From Planoprotostelium fungivorum (lineage: Eukaryota; Evosea; Variosea; Cavosteliida; Cavosteliaceae): DNA of 64,000 nt. The notes under the pieces were generated by a model, which was not told the origin of the DNA, made no database searches, and saw only the letters and a list, made by a program, of their open reading frames with translations. Location: positions 1 to 64,000 of the forward strand of contig MDYQ01000091.1 of NCBI GenBank assembly GCA_003024175.1. The letters run 5' to 3'. The position numbers and the translations under genes are program-made. Below are positions 47,347 to 59,375 of this stretch, in pieces. Each line of letters opens with the position of its first letter. Positions within the stretch are counted from its first letter, which is position 1.

Positions 47347-47708
47347 AACACTTGTACAATCCACATCCGTTCCCACCTCGATTTCCACCTCTTATTCCTC
47401 CGTCTCTCCATCATGATCACACTTACAAGACTTGTAAATGACCTTGTAAACCCACGTTACCCTGCAGCTGCCAACTGTGGGGGATAAGGGATGGCTAGTT
47501 GTAGAAATACAAAGCCGCTGTCGCTGTATAGAAGAAAACTGACAGACTCCTCACGACCATGACGTGATCCGGCCGGTTTCGCCTTTGGACCAAGCTGTCG
47601 GAAACTATACAAATTGTAATGGAAAACTGCAAAGTGGTCGGATTACAAAGCCGAGAGAATTCGAATAACAACTCCCAGTTTTAGAAAACAACGAAAGCGT
47701 TGAGAACG
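47347..47708. other. Intergenic, nothing recognised
   Basis: 3' flank of the coiled-coil gene and sideroflexin promoter. No repeat or RNA gene found. Confidence 0.45.
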
Positions 47709-49183
47709 ATGGCGGCATCAACCAGTGACTTGACCTCTTTGGGCTCTCTCATCACAGAGGATGTGACTTCAATTCGTCACAGCGAGCAGACACGCCTCGT
47801 CCAGGTCAACTTGGGTGAGATAATCATGATAAGAGCTGGCGGTTGGTGTCTGAAGATCCTCAGACAAACCGAGATATGACCAGACACACTTCTTTGGACG
47901 ACTCCGACACTTCATGCAGGTCACCGATGTTCGGTGAGTGGTCTTCCGATCGGCATCTGACATTCTGATTGTCATTCAGTAATCTCTTTGTGACCGATGC
48001 GCGTCTGAAAGAGGCCCAGACACTCATCCAATACCATGTCCAACAAGGATCCCCTTCCGTTACCCCTGAACATGCCGAGCGATTATGGAAGGCCAGAAAG
48101 GGTGAGACATCGGCGCCATCCTCGTCGAAAGACATCCGCGACCATTCTAACTCATCGATGCAGTTGTGGCGGCGAACATTCATCCCGATACGGGTGACAA
48201 GATTCCGGCACCATTCCGAATCTCCGCCTTCGTCCCCATGAACGTCTTTATCTGCCTCGGCATGTTGGCCCCCAACCCCGGTGTACGTCTTCCATCCATT
48301 CCAAATCATGGAAATCGATAACGTCAACATCGTCCTTGACCTCGTGTCCTCCATCTCACTCCATCGCAGGTCGGTTCGGTCATCTTCTGGCAATGGGTCA
48401 ACCAATCTTACAACATCGGCGTCAATCATTCCAACCGCAATGCCAGCAATGAGATGTCTAACTCGACCGTCGCCAGTGAGTTCACTCCCTTCACATCACC
48501 TTCTAAACATCATCAGAGACTTACGCAGCTGCCGTTGCCATCTCATGCGGTGTCGCTCTCGGGCTTAGACAGATCGTAAAGAACGCCAACAGCTTCTCCC
48601 CAGCCGTTCGCACCAGCGTCCAGAGGGTGAGCCCTTGTCCACATTTCCTTCCATCCTGAACAAAATCAGTTCGTTCCTTATTCTGCGGTTGCCATCGCAG
48701 GTTGTGCGAACGTCTTCATGATGAGAGGCAATGAGATGAGGTAGACACATCATCATCATCATGTGTCTGACCTCTAACAGAGAAGGCATCAGCGTCAGAG
48801 ACGAAGAAGGTAGAGAAGTGGGACGGTCACCCAAAGCAGGACAGATGGCATGCACACAAGTTGCACTCTCTCGTTGCATCTCATCACTGCCCTGCCTGAC
48901 TCTGCCACCTCTCATGATGTCAGCCATACAGAGGACAAGATGGTACACGCCCAGAATGAACTTACCTCTCAATCTCGGTGAGTTCGAAAGAGTGTCACGG
49001 TGCATGCTGATGATGTCATCAGCTTGCATCACGGCCATGCTGTTCACGGGGCTGCCTGTTGCCGTCGCAATGTTTCCACAGGAAGTGTCCACGCCGGTGG
49101 AAAAATTGGAAGAGGAGTTCAGAGGTTTACAAGATTCGGAGGGAAGGCCGATTAAGAGGGTGTTTTATAACAGAGGACTGTAG
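47709..49183 (+). CDS. Sideroflexin, mitochondrial amino-acid carrier
   Basis: Sideroflexins are inner-membrane carriers; SFXN1 imports serine for one-carbon metabolism. ATG 47709 begins MAASTSDLTSLGSLITEDVT. The family blocks are in order: DQTHFFGRLRHFMQVTDVRN, then HPDTGDKIPAPFRISAFVPM, IFWQWVNQSYNIGVNHSNRN, and ALGLRQIVKNANSFSPA. FVPYSAVAIAGCANVFMMRG matches F(V/I)A.A.A...N...MR. The tail has HPDTG-like loop-free helices and ends EGRPIKRVFYNRGL at 49183. About eight exons. The number of paralogues cannot be judged here. Confidence 0.93.
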
Positions 49184-49515
49184 TTTAGAATGAATATGCA
49201 TCGAAGAAATATAAAGAAAGAGAATCGAATGGAGAATTTGTGTTGAGAGGAGATGAAATGGTGCCGAACGAGAGAGTGTGAAGTAGAGAAGCATCGTGGG
49301 TTGATGGTGAGAAGATGAGGTGACGGGGAGGGAGATGGAACTTTTCGTGTTGAGGGAAGCATCGTGGGTGATGACGTTGAGATGAAGAAGCATCACTTCA
49401 GGAGAGATAGAATGAGTCCAGGACGCACGAAGGGGTGGAGGTATAGCGTCCCAATAGATATTTATTTCATTTATTATTTTTTTCCAAGTACGACGAATTT
49501 TCGCATCATAACGGC
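49184..49515. other. Intergenic, GAGA-rich
   Basis: Purine-rich plus strand (GAGAGA, GAAGATGAGG) with the sequence GAAGCATC(G)(T)GGGTTGATG-like repeated loosely three times (49290-49400). No gene recognised; minus-strand open frame is low-complexity shadow. Confidence 0.45.
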
Positions 49516-51392
49516 ATGAGCGATCAACCACCAGCACCTGAGAAGAAGTCACCAGAAAGCAAAACGGGGTCGAATTATGAAGACGATGGGTGTCCTGCTC
49601 ATCTGATTCGAATCGCAACCGTTGCACCATCAGGCACCATGCCCGATGTTGTACACTTGAAATCGAAGGAAATCACCATTGGTAGACAAGAGAGTTGTAA
49701 CGTGTGAGTTTCTGATGATGGAGGAGATCTAATCAACATGTGATAGTGTTTTAGACTCGACACAAGTGAGCAGGATGATCTCACGATTACACGCTCGCAT
49801 GAACGTAACCATCGAGCAAGATGGTGACGGAAGATACAAATGGATCATCAAGGACAACAATAGCGTCAACGGATTATTTATAAACGACGTCAAACGACCC
49901 GAAGCCGTCCTCGAGTGCGTCAAAATGAAGAGTTCACATTTCTCACTTTTTCTTCAGAGACGGTGACACCATCACATTTGGAGGTGGAGGTAACGAGGCT
50001 TTTGGACTCCACAAGCAGCAACCCAATTCAGAATTCATCTATCAGATTCGCTACAAGAGTGAGACGATATGCGATGTCGAAGGATGATTGATCGCCGCTC
50101 AGAAGTCAATCATCTCAAGAGAAAACAACCCGAGGAAGATCCAGCTGTAGTGGAGGCGAAGAGAATCAAATTGGCCGAAGAAGAAGCCGCCAGAGCAGAA
50201 CTACAGGCCAAATTACAAGAGCGATTAGCGGAGGTGATCGTCGTCCATCATCATCATCCATCTGATGCATCATCGTCAGATCGAAGAGAGAGAGAGGAAG
50301 ATCAAAGAGATGGAGGAGAAGGTATTGCTCCAGGCACACGAGCACGAGACATTCCAAGGCAAGATGGCAGAGCTGCAAGAGAAATTGGCAAAGAACGAAG
50401 AACTAGTCGAAGGCCATACAAAGAGCTTAGCCGAAACACAGAAACAAGCGAGCGATCTGGCAGAAAAATTGGCCGAGAAAGACAAAAAGTTGGCCGAGAT
50501 CAAAGAAGTGAGGGAGACCCATTTTCGACGAGGCTGACACCGTCAGCTCACGGAAAACGAAAAGAAGGCGATGGAAGAAGAATTCTCGTGCATCGTGTGC
50601 CAGGAGCTCATCATGACAGCGATGACGTTGGAGTGTTCTCATTCTTTCTGTCAACAGTGTCTATCGAGTTGGATGCTGACGAAGAAAGTGAGATGATCCA
50701 TCGATCGTTCATCATCATCATTGTGTTGATGGACACATGATGTGGATGAGAAGAGATGGTGGATGATGAGCTGATGATGACCAGATGTGTCCATACTGCA
50801 GAACAGTCATAACGAAACAACCCATACGATCGAGAACTGTCGACAACGCCATCGAGAAATTCACCGCCAGTCTATCCGATCAGGTGATCCATCATCATCA
50901 TCATCACACGGTCTACATCACATTCGATTTTTCTCATCAGAGTCCATCGAACGAGAACACTTTCACCTCGCTGACTCGATCAGGACAAAATTAGATGGAA
51001 CGAGAGGAAGAAGAAGCAAGAGGCTTTTGACCAAGAAGAAGTGGCCGTGAGAAAGATCACCGACATGATCAACACCGCCAAAGCGAAACAACTCAAGTTC
51101 TTCGACATCACGAAGCAGTGGACTGCAGAAGAGAAGAGGGTCTTTGCTCAAGGTCTGGTTGGTTACAAGGTGATCGTGAGATGAGATCCTTTAGAGGTGT
51201 GACGCCATGCAGGGCAGGGCCAGGGCGGTGTACTGTCAATCGACCGGCCTGACGCGCCAATATATAGATGCCGTCAACGTCATACAGATGAGGCAGGCGG
51301 CAGCAAATGTGGGCATTCCCATCACTCAGGAGCTCATACAAAACTCTCCCGAGTTGAAGAGGAGACTCATCGCATTCCTCACATCATCTTGA
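49516..51392 (+). CDS. FHA-RING E3 ubiquitin ligase, RNF8-like
   Basis: ATG 49516. The FHA domain spans residues ~35-150: EITIGRQESCNV, then SRMISRLHARMNV, IIKDNNSVNGLFIND and DTITFGGGGNEAFGL; the GR, S..H and NG(L/T)F.N signatures bind phosphothreonine. A long charged coiled coil follows (KRIKLAEEEAARAELQAKLQ, AELQEKLAKNEELVEGHTKS). The RING is CIVCQELIMTAMTLECSHSF, CQQCLSSWM and CPYCRTVI. The order FHA-coil-RING is that of RNF8, the ligase that marks DNA double-strand breaks. An additional C-terminal region (KITDMINTAKAKQLKFFDIT, then YIDAVNVIQMRQAAANVGIP) absent from animal RNF8 runs to the stop at 51392. Confidence 0.85.
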
Positions 51393-52165
51393 AAATAAAG
51401 ACTTGCGATGGACATCTCAGGCGATCACCTCTGGAGATACGACGGATATTTATAACTTCACCTCCATTCCTTGGAAGGTCGCACGTGTCGCTGCCGCGGC
51501 TCGATCGTCGCACGATCATGCGATGCGCTGTCGAATCCCCCCCGCGGGCTCATTTCTTCCCTGAGGAACGTCACAAATGATCCCATATCACCTCACATCC
51601 AATTTAGATATGCGGTCACGCAATCTTGGCCACACTTTGCTCCTCCTTCTCAAATGCTTCTCAGAATGTCCACCCTCCATCGACCTCATTTCTAACTCCG
51701 GCTCGAACTAATCTGGTGGAGTCGGGAAATCGCCCAGGTAACTACTGTCAACCGCGGCCGCTGTACGCTTCCTTTGGTTTTCCATTTGTAGCCGCTCGGC
51801 GCTCATTAGTCAAACCAACAGGTGTCCTTCAACACCTCGCAGTACTCCGCGGTCGACAGCATGACCGATGGGGCACTATATCTCGTGGAACAGCCAACGA
51901 GCATCCATAGGATGTGGTGCTCGTATGTCATACGCTTCGATTTTCATTCAAAAGGGTGGACTGCGGTGACGTCGCAGTCTTCTCCAGGATTTTTATGACT
52001 CCTGACCGGGTCTAAAGGGCGGAAACAGTCAACGTCCAGTCACTTTTTATCCCTCCTTACCAACTGACGAAAACCGCGTTGCATCCTCTATCGATAGCTG
52101 AGGAGTCCCGCGGATCATTAAAGCCCCCTTCAGCACCGTTAACGGTTTCGAGGAGGCTCATATAA
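51393..52165. other. Intergenic region, nothing recognised
   Basis: 770 bp without a supportable reading frame, RNA gene or repeat; a TATA-like CATATAAATGG overlaps the next start codon. Confidence 0.45.
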
Positions 52166-53366
52166 ATGGCGGGCCGCCAAGGAGAGCAAGACAACGATCA
52201 GACGATGAGAACGATGGAACCAAGGAAACGTCTGAGGACGACATCATCTGAAGAGGTGACACGATAGTCCCAAGACCCATCACATATAATGCAGCGAGCG
52301 TATGTCTTTGTGAGTTCTGAAGGGGAATAGGGAGAAGGACTGGACCAGAGAGGTTGGATCGCATTCATCGAGAGGACTCTAACATATTTCTCACGCAATA
52401 ATCCTGAAGACAACGCATTCTACTGTGATGTTCGGCATAAGATCCATGGTGAGGATAGAAAATGGTAGAAACGGACAATGTCATGACATTGACCCAGACT
52501 TCTCTGGACTGTTCTGTTATATCTATAAAGGTAGGTTTCTGCCTTCTGGGGACCAAGACGGAACATATTGGAAGGGATCACAAGGTGAACTGACACATAC
52601 GATTGCGATTATGATTGACTCTTGCAGGGGCAAAATCCACAGGCTGTTGTCTCCAGAGGAGATACTTTTATTCACGAGCGCACCCCGATCTAAAGAGACA
52701 GATCACATGGTTGAGCGAAGATGCAGAGTGGTGTTTCGTTGAATATAGACGCGGTAACGCGGGGAAGGTTAGCACCACCCTCCATCGCGCGACTCTCAGC
52801 TGATTCTCATCCAGATTGTCCTCTCAGACATTACGGGTCCCAGCGGTTTCAACTGGCCTCTTCTCATCAAAACCGTCTTAGGAGACGAAGCTCCTACCAA
52901 TCTGATCCGTTTACCCCGAGCAACATCATCCTCATCAGAAGAAGATGTCAAGATCGACGTGAAAGAGAGGGAAGTAAAGAGGAGGATCGTGGATCCACGC
53001 CGAGACTACTCGGACCCACCCACACAAGGCGAAGCCTTCAACTTCCAGCCCATCCAAAGCATCACATTTAGACACGAGACAGAGCAGCAGTTCCACTTTG
53101 CCCCTGTCGCGGTGGACAATCGAGGTCCTTACTACCAATTTCCTCACCACCACGCTCTGTCCAATTGGCAGCCGGCTTATCTGCCACCCAGTTTGGTGAT
53201 GACGCATCCCATGCTGGGGCACCTACAAGTACCGATGGATTGGATGCATCCAGGAAACACGCCGTACAATATGACGGGAAGCCCTCTCGACTATTACGAT
53301 ACCATGGAGATGATGCAGAAGAGCCTGGGAGAGGAAGAAGAAGAAAGGAGGCGACGTCACGCCTAG
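52166..53366 (+). CDS. Unknown, probably nuclear protein
   Basis: Six exons join into one frame from ATG 52166. The N-terminus has a nuclear-localisation-like cluster (EPRKRLRTTSSEE). A central folded region reads RGWIAFIERTLTYFSRNNPE, FYCDVRHKIHDFSGLFCYIY, RRYFYSRAHPDLKRQITWLS, EDAEWCFVEYRRGNAGK and SGFNWPLLIKTVLGDEAP. A Ser/acidic stretch (TSSSSEEDVKIDVKER) and a Pro/His/Met/Tyr-rich C-terminus (YYQFPHHHALSNWQPAYLPP) follow, ending EEEERRRRHA at 53366. The aromatic, Trp-containing core looks like a small globular DNA- or protein-binding domain, with an activation-type tail, but I do not recognise it. About 330 residues. Confidence 0.6.
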
Positions 53367-53524
53367 TATAAATATGTACAGGATGGATCGTGTCACTCAT
53401 GTTTCACAGACACATGAAGCGATGATCGATCGTTCTGCTGTTCGCACCTCTCAGTTTCGTCACTGACACACATTTCGACACGTTCACAATCATCCTATTA
53501 CTAGGAACAATACCTCAACAAAAT

Positions 53525-56500
53525 TTATTCGACGGGACTCAGCACCACTTCTGTGGGATCAGGCATGAGTTCGCCTTCCCTCATCTTCTCCGCTAGAGCC
53601 ATTAGCTTTCCCTCCTTCTCCTTCCAACCCCTCTTTTCACAATATCTCGCGTACATGTTCAAGACGTCCTCCATATTTTCTCTGCGACCCGGACAATCGG
53701 GCCAAACTGTTTCGGTTCAGACGAAAAGTTTCATCAGACAACACCCACCTGCGAAAGACCTCCAGAGGAAGATGAAGATGCGATGGTAGACGTACTCATC
53801 CACATGATCTTCAGACAGTCTGGCTTGTTCCAAGAGGGCTGCCGCCCACGCGGTTGGATATAGACTCGAGGCGGGGTTCGCATCTGTCAATCACATCATC
53901 ATCCATCACACATCACGACACGATCTCACTCGCGGCACGACGAAAATGAACGACAGCCATCTCAACTTGCCTCCGGATGATGCTCTTATCATGATCTGCC
54001 GCAGCATGATCGGTCTGCACGACCTCTGTCTTATTCATCGCGATGAGACCAGCAGAGAAGTAGATGTCGCTGCGGTGTCTCGTCTTCGCGCTGATGTTGT
54101 CGATGTCCGATGTGATGAAGAGAAACTTTTTGCGGTCGCCGGGGGTGCTCACTCTCTCTCTCATGGAGGATCGGAGCTGACGAGTCAGTTTGAGATGAGA
54201 TGGATACGTAGCTGACCTCTATACCACACATCACGATGACGATGTTGATGATGAGGCGAATGTCTCCCGTCACGGCGGGATCGAAATCTTGCATTTGCTC
54301 CGGCGTCAGCTCGAACTGATTCAGATGAGCTATCGCATCCAAAATATCACGATCATCGTAGATCGTCATCATCCATGTGGATCATGATCGGTGATCTGAT
54401 TTCCATGATGCGAGATCTCATCGATTTCGATTGTTTCGTTTTCTTCTCACCTGGAACCAATCTCTCATCTGCTTGCACAGATCCCTTCTATAATACAACC
54501 GAGAGCTGTCACTGTTTCCCGCCAATTGATTCAGAAATTGCGCCACGACCTCCTTGAAATCTGAACGTCCCGACCATCAGCTCCACGACCTCTCGTATCT
54601 ATCACCTTCATCTGATGGAGCTCTGACCTCCCTCATCTTCAATCTCAAGATCTCTTGTAGATCGCTCTTGGCACATCTGGACACGGCCGCGGACGAGATG
54701 ATCTTCTTTAGATTCGGATCGATGGTTCTGCGGTAGAAGATGCCGAGATGTCTGAGACTCATGCCTGACGCGTGTCAATTTGATGTGATAGACGTCGAGA
54801 CGGTGTCACCTAAACTGTGAGCCGAGGTCATCATGAAGTCGACTGTCTCTAATAATTCTCTGTCGAAAGCTGCGAGGTGTTAACATTCGATGAGATGTTT
54901 CGTTTTCATCTCACGGGAGCGTACGACTGAATCCCACAGAGGAGCCAATATGTTGGAATTATTGGCCAATAGGGGGATGTTGATTTCTCTCAATCTCCTC
55001 GATGCGTCCATCACTTGCTCGTTGATCTTCTTTCTCTCTGTTTCTGATGGATCACTGTTCCACCTGTTCCATTCAGATCAAATGAATGAGTGACATCCAC
55101 ACGTAGAATAATGAATACAAACGAGATCAATAGAAGAAATAAGACGAGATGAATGAATGAGATAAGGATGAACGAGGACGAGTTATCTACCTCGTGAATG
55201 CATCGCTACAGAGTGAAATTGGATTGGATAGAACCATCTCAGGTCTGAGTAATTCATAGAAGACGGATCGATTCTTCTTCTGTAACCTCTCTCGGGGGTC
55301 TTCCGGTGGCATCAATCGTCCGAAATCTGAAATTCCGATGAAAACTCGTCGTCACAATCGTACGTACCGATGACGTACAAACGACCGTCCTGCGCCGTGT
55401 CATCAAAATTTCCACGAGATTTCACCACTCACGTGACCTCTGTGACCTTCTATGTCACCGGGACCGAAGATGAAATTACTCGTTGTAGATCGACTGCCCG
55501 TCACGTGACCTCTCAGGTTGAGACGTTGGGCCACTTGTTTCATCTTCTCGTTCATCTCTACATCGACAGCTCGCACAGTCATGCCCGCATCACCGGAACC
55601 ATAGACCAGAGTATCCTTCATCCTTTCAGTGAACGATCGACATCAAAGTGACATATCATCATAGCATGATGAACACCGCTCACGATGATCATCTCGCATG
55701 ATGATCATGATGATGATGATGATCGACACGATGAAGAACATCACCTGATCGATGGGTAAGATGGCCATGGCAATGACTCTGAATCCCAAATAATCGACCA
55801 ACGTCATCATGGGATAAGACAATCCTTCCACGTAACAACAAGAGTGTGCCTCTAAACCCTTCATCTCGTTCTTCGCCGCCTTCGCTGCCGCTCTGTGGTC
55901 GGCAGATTCACCGCCGTACATCCAGAGGGGAGGGTCGTTCGACAGAGTCGTGTCGAAGGCAAACTTGTAGAGGATGTTCTGTACCCTGGGGACATCAGGA
56001 GAGGGGGGAGGGAGATCTCACCTGTATTTCGTACCGCCGGCGACGCCACCGATATCTGAGAAGGTGTGAGGAGAGATGATGAGATGATTGGACCATGAGA
56101 TGATGAGACGAGTGAGATGTGTCACGATCGTGAGATGATTGTGATGATCTGATCGATCATCGTGATCGCGATCGTGATGTGATCATGGAGTTCATCATAT
56201 CGTCACGATATCACTACGTCCACGACCACGATGATGATATTTCTACTTTTTAGAAGATAGACTCACTGATGGGTTTGATCGTCTTCCTCTCCAGTGGTAA
56301 TTCGAATTCACTGATAATGATCTTGGCATAGATCGTTGCCGTGTCCGCTACAACCAGTCAATTTTCAACGTGACATCATCATCATCATCACCGAATTGTT
56401 GTGCGACTCGGTTGATGTTGTACAACACTTCGTGGTCCATTCTCAGTTTGTAAGGGTTCTTCTGCTGGTTCATGATGGAGACCAATCGATGATACCATGT

Positions 56501-57278
56501 CTGTCTCAATCCGTTCACATTCAATCCCAAACGAAGAGAATAAATACACCTGATATTCCTCGTTCCAATCTCGAAAGGGGGAGACGATGCTGAGATGATG
56601 ATCGTGATTGTGAACTCTCATCATCTGTTGTCGTCAGTATTCTTTGATCCTTTAGAGTTTTCCCACCTTTTCTTTCACGGTCTGACCCGATGGATACGAT
56701 GTGATGTCCACATTGTGCTGATCTTGTGTGGGTAGGTGTTGAGCATCGTCGTAATACATGGTCGAATAGCCGTCTTTCATCGATACATAATTACCAGCTG
56801 CTGAGACGATCAAAGACCAGCGTTCGATATAATGATTACCGTTTCGGTCTTCTAATGTGTCTCTGTCTCGGATCGTAGCTCTCTTATTATTCGGAAGACT
56901 CTTAGATGGTTGAGATCTATCTCGTGCAATGGGCTCCGATGTGGTCTTGTCCACAGATGCAACCTCATTCGGATCGTAATCTGTGTAATACGATGTGATG
57001 ATCTTCTGATTGTTCAGTAGCCGTGCGATAATGTCTTCCTTCTCTTTCAGCTGATGATGTTAAGACGAGTGACAGGTAGTTTGCATCACCTGTTGCTCGT
57101 AAGAGAAGATTCGTCTCTGTAATTGTAAGACAGAGGGAGGTGATGTGGCCGATCTCTGTTCGACCTTATGTCTGCGGTGATTGTCGGAGCTATCAACCGC
57201 TTCTACGGTTGGCGAATCGATCGATCTCTCCCCTCTCTCGGCCTCCTCTCTAATGGTCCCATTCCTATCGGATGTCAT
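53525..57278 (-). CDS. CLU-domain protein (clustered-mitochondria family)
   Basis: ATG 57278 (MTSDRNGTIREEAERGERSI). After a coiled-coil leader (VLQLQRRIFSYEQQ...EKEDIIARLLNNQKI) comes a Clu core: HSCCYVEGLSYPMM, TLVDYLGFRVIAMAILPIDQ, DTLVYGSGDAGMTVRAVD and, later, SLRHLGIFYRRTIDP, which correspond to DYRG.R..AQS.IP, LVYGS.D.G and GIN.R.LG of CLUH. The C-terminus has a TPR-like pair (MEDVLNMYARYCEKRGWKEK) and ends DPTEVVLSPVE at 53525. CLUH binds mRNAs for mitochondrial proteins and keeps mitochondria dispersed. This gene looks shorter than full CLUH and lacks the long TPR array, so it may be a paralogue. About 17 exons. Confidence 0.82.
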
Positions 57279-57604
57279 CACGTGCCAGCTACCTGATGCT
57301 CACCAGGCCGGAGTGACATACAAGTGAACCATAGACTTGACCTTCTCATGCTGCCTCCTGTCCATCCCGCCCTCCTCCTAGTTTTGAGGCGCGACTGCTC
57401 ATTTTCTATGGGAACATTTCATTTCCTTCTGTGTGGCGACAAGTGACACCTCTAAAGAGGCTTGAACAAGAGTGTGCGACAAAGACTCATACTTCAACAC
57501 GTGAACATATCAATAGGGGACATGTGGTTCGTCGATGGGACGTGTCCTTCGTCCATGGCATCACGTGTCCACACAAACGCTTCACTTTGTCTTTACACGT
57601 TTTA
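57279..57604. other. Intergenic, nothing recognised
   Basis: CLU promoter and TRAPPC5 3' flank; no gene seen. Confidence 0.45.
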
Positions 57605-58560
57605 TCAAGCTGTCAAGTTGGAGCGAGCGATGACATCCGGATTGAACTTGATGAGGATGACCGTCTTCATCTGTTTCTGTCCTTCTAATGGCATAGAATG
57701 TGCCGACACTCTTGCTCCCTGTTGTCTTTGTCAGTCTCCTTTTTTTGCATTCTTTTCTTCAACTTTTTTGATTGTTTTTCATCTTTTTTAGAAAAGTAAA
57801 ATAACCCACAAATTCTGCAGCATCCAAAATGCCCTCGACGATTCCGGCAACGAACGAGGCACAATTGAGACCAGAATATTCTCGTGGAGTTGAAATGAAC
57901 TTTGTGATGGGGAGAGACTGATTCTCACTGATCATGTCTGAGGACATCAGGTGATGGACTCGATCGAGATGGAATCACTCACATTCGTCATCTTGATCGG
58001 TACTCTTCTCTAAGAGGTCGGCTTGCTTGGAGAACAGGATACGCCAGACGGTGTAAGAGATGAAGGTGAGCATGTTGATTAGTTTCGTCTCTCTCTTGTA
58101 ATTCTTCTCTCGATAGGTGATCAATTCGAGCATGCGAACACCAATGTTGTAGCCACAATCTGACAATCTAGAGAAGATGAGTCGATGAAGTGGAGAGGAG
58201 ATATAGACTCACCTCTTCTCTAATTCGGTTATATTGTTGACTTTGGCAAGAGAGTATTGAATGAATTCTGAGAACAGAAAGGAAAAAGCACTGAGACTGA
58301 CCTGCTCAGATTTGAGCATCATATCACATCCATCGTTCACAAAACAGATGCTGACGATCAAAATAATACAGACAAATTACCTCTGATTTTCCTTTTGGAA
58401 TGGGACGACTGAGAATGGGAAGAGGTTTCTGTGGTCTCTTCTCCGAGAAACTTGCCTTTGCAGCCAATTGTTCAAGAGAGCTGTAAGAACCGGAGTTCTT
58501 CATGGCAGACTGTGCGACAGACAGATGGGAGTTCATCTTTTGAGCGTATGTGTCGATCAT
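57605..58560 (-). CDS. TRAPPC5: TRAPP complex subunit 5 (Trs31)
   Basis: TRAPPC5 is a core subunit of the TRAPP exchange factors for Rab1/Rab11 in ER-Golgi and Golgi traffic. ATG 58560 begins MIDTYAQKMNSHLSVAQSAM, then KPLPILSRPIPKGKSE. The Bet3-fold part reads NIGVRMLELITYREKNYKRE, TKLINMLTFISYTVWRILFS, KQADLLEKSTDQDDE and NCASFVAGIVEGILDAAEF. A 150-nt T-rich intron (GTGGGT...ACAACAG) then joins the last exon GARVSAHSMPLEGQKQMKTV, ILIKFNPDVIARSNLTA, stop 57605. Human TRAPPC5 has NCASFTAGIVEAVL ... VTAH ... MIKFDE at the same places. The N-terminal leader is longer than in humans. Confidence 0.93.
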
Positions 58561-58687
58561 CTGATGCGTCCATCGTTGTAGATATCATGCGAAATTTACG
58601 CGCCAAAATTTGGAGAAATAAGATCACACAATTATAAGACCAACACTGCATCTAGATAGCTCAGAACTGTTAACACCATCCTCTCTG
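58561..58687. promoter_or_regulatory. Divergent promoter with E2F-like site
   Basis: 127 bp between TRAPPC5 and ubiquitin-like gene starts; contains GCGCCAAAA (58600-58608), on the other strand TTTTGGCGC, an exact E2F/DP consensus core. CGTTGTAGAT (58574-58583) is also present. Confidence 0.5.
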
Positions 58688-59234
58688 ATGGAAGAGGATG
58701 TTATGGACATCACAGATGTCGATGGGATTTATGCACACTCTTTCATTGCCAATGTAACGACGACAAAGAGGAGGTTCTACACGATTGATTCTTCAGATAG
58801 TGATATTTCAGATCGAGGTGAAGAGAGAGGATATTCATCTTAAACCGAGCTGACTTTTGATGCAAGAATCTGACGGTGGAGGCTTCAGTGATGTGATGAG
58901 AAGGATAAAGAAGATGAGATTCTCGGTGAGGTTGACTATCTATAAACTCAACGGCGATATCATTCCAATCGACGTCGATTTCAACGACCACATTGGGAAG
59001 ATCAAATTAATGCTTCAAGAATCTCAAGGTAAACCATTCTATCATACCTCTACGATTTATCGCCCTTTCTCTTCTTCTCATCTGTTCATAGGTATTCCAA
59101 TAACACTTCAGAACTTGGTTTTCAGAGGTCGGTCCCTTTTAGAAAGAGACACAGTGGGCCAATCCGGCTTATCCAATGGAAACAGTGTTCACCTTGTCAT
59201 ATCAGATGGAAAGAAATGCAAGACGGTCGATTGA
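58688..59234 (+). CDS. Ubiquitin-like-domain protein
   Basis: ATG 58688 (MEEDVMDITDVDGIYAHSFI). Two short introns bring together a roughly 65-residue leader (acidic, then basic) and one ubiquitin-like domain: VRLTIYKLNGDIIPIDVDFN, DHIGKIKLMLQESQ, GIPITLQNLVFRGRSLLERD, GLSNGNSVHLVISDG. Ubiquitin's TI..IK..IQ..E.IP...Q.L.F.G..L.D pattern is followed closely. There is no C-terminal Gly-Gly (it ends KKCKTVD), so it is not a conjugated modifier but a fixed domain, as in shuttle factors. No UBA domain is seen. Divergent from TRAPPC5. Confidence 0.8.
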
Positions 59235-59375
59235 TCGAGACCTGTACATAAGAGAATGTAAGAAGAGAGAGGAGACCCTACCGAGGGTAGCATCGTAAAT
59301 AGTAAAGAGTCGATTTTAAAGAGTTTTATAGTTTGGAGTACATGTTGGTGACACATTGAACCAATCTCTCGAGAC

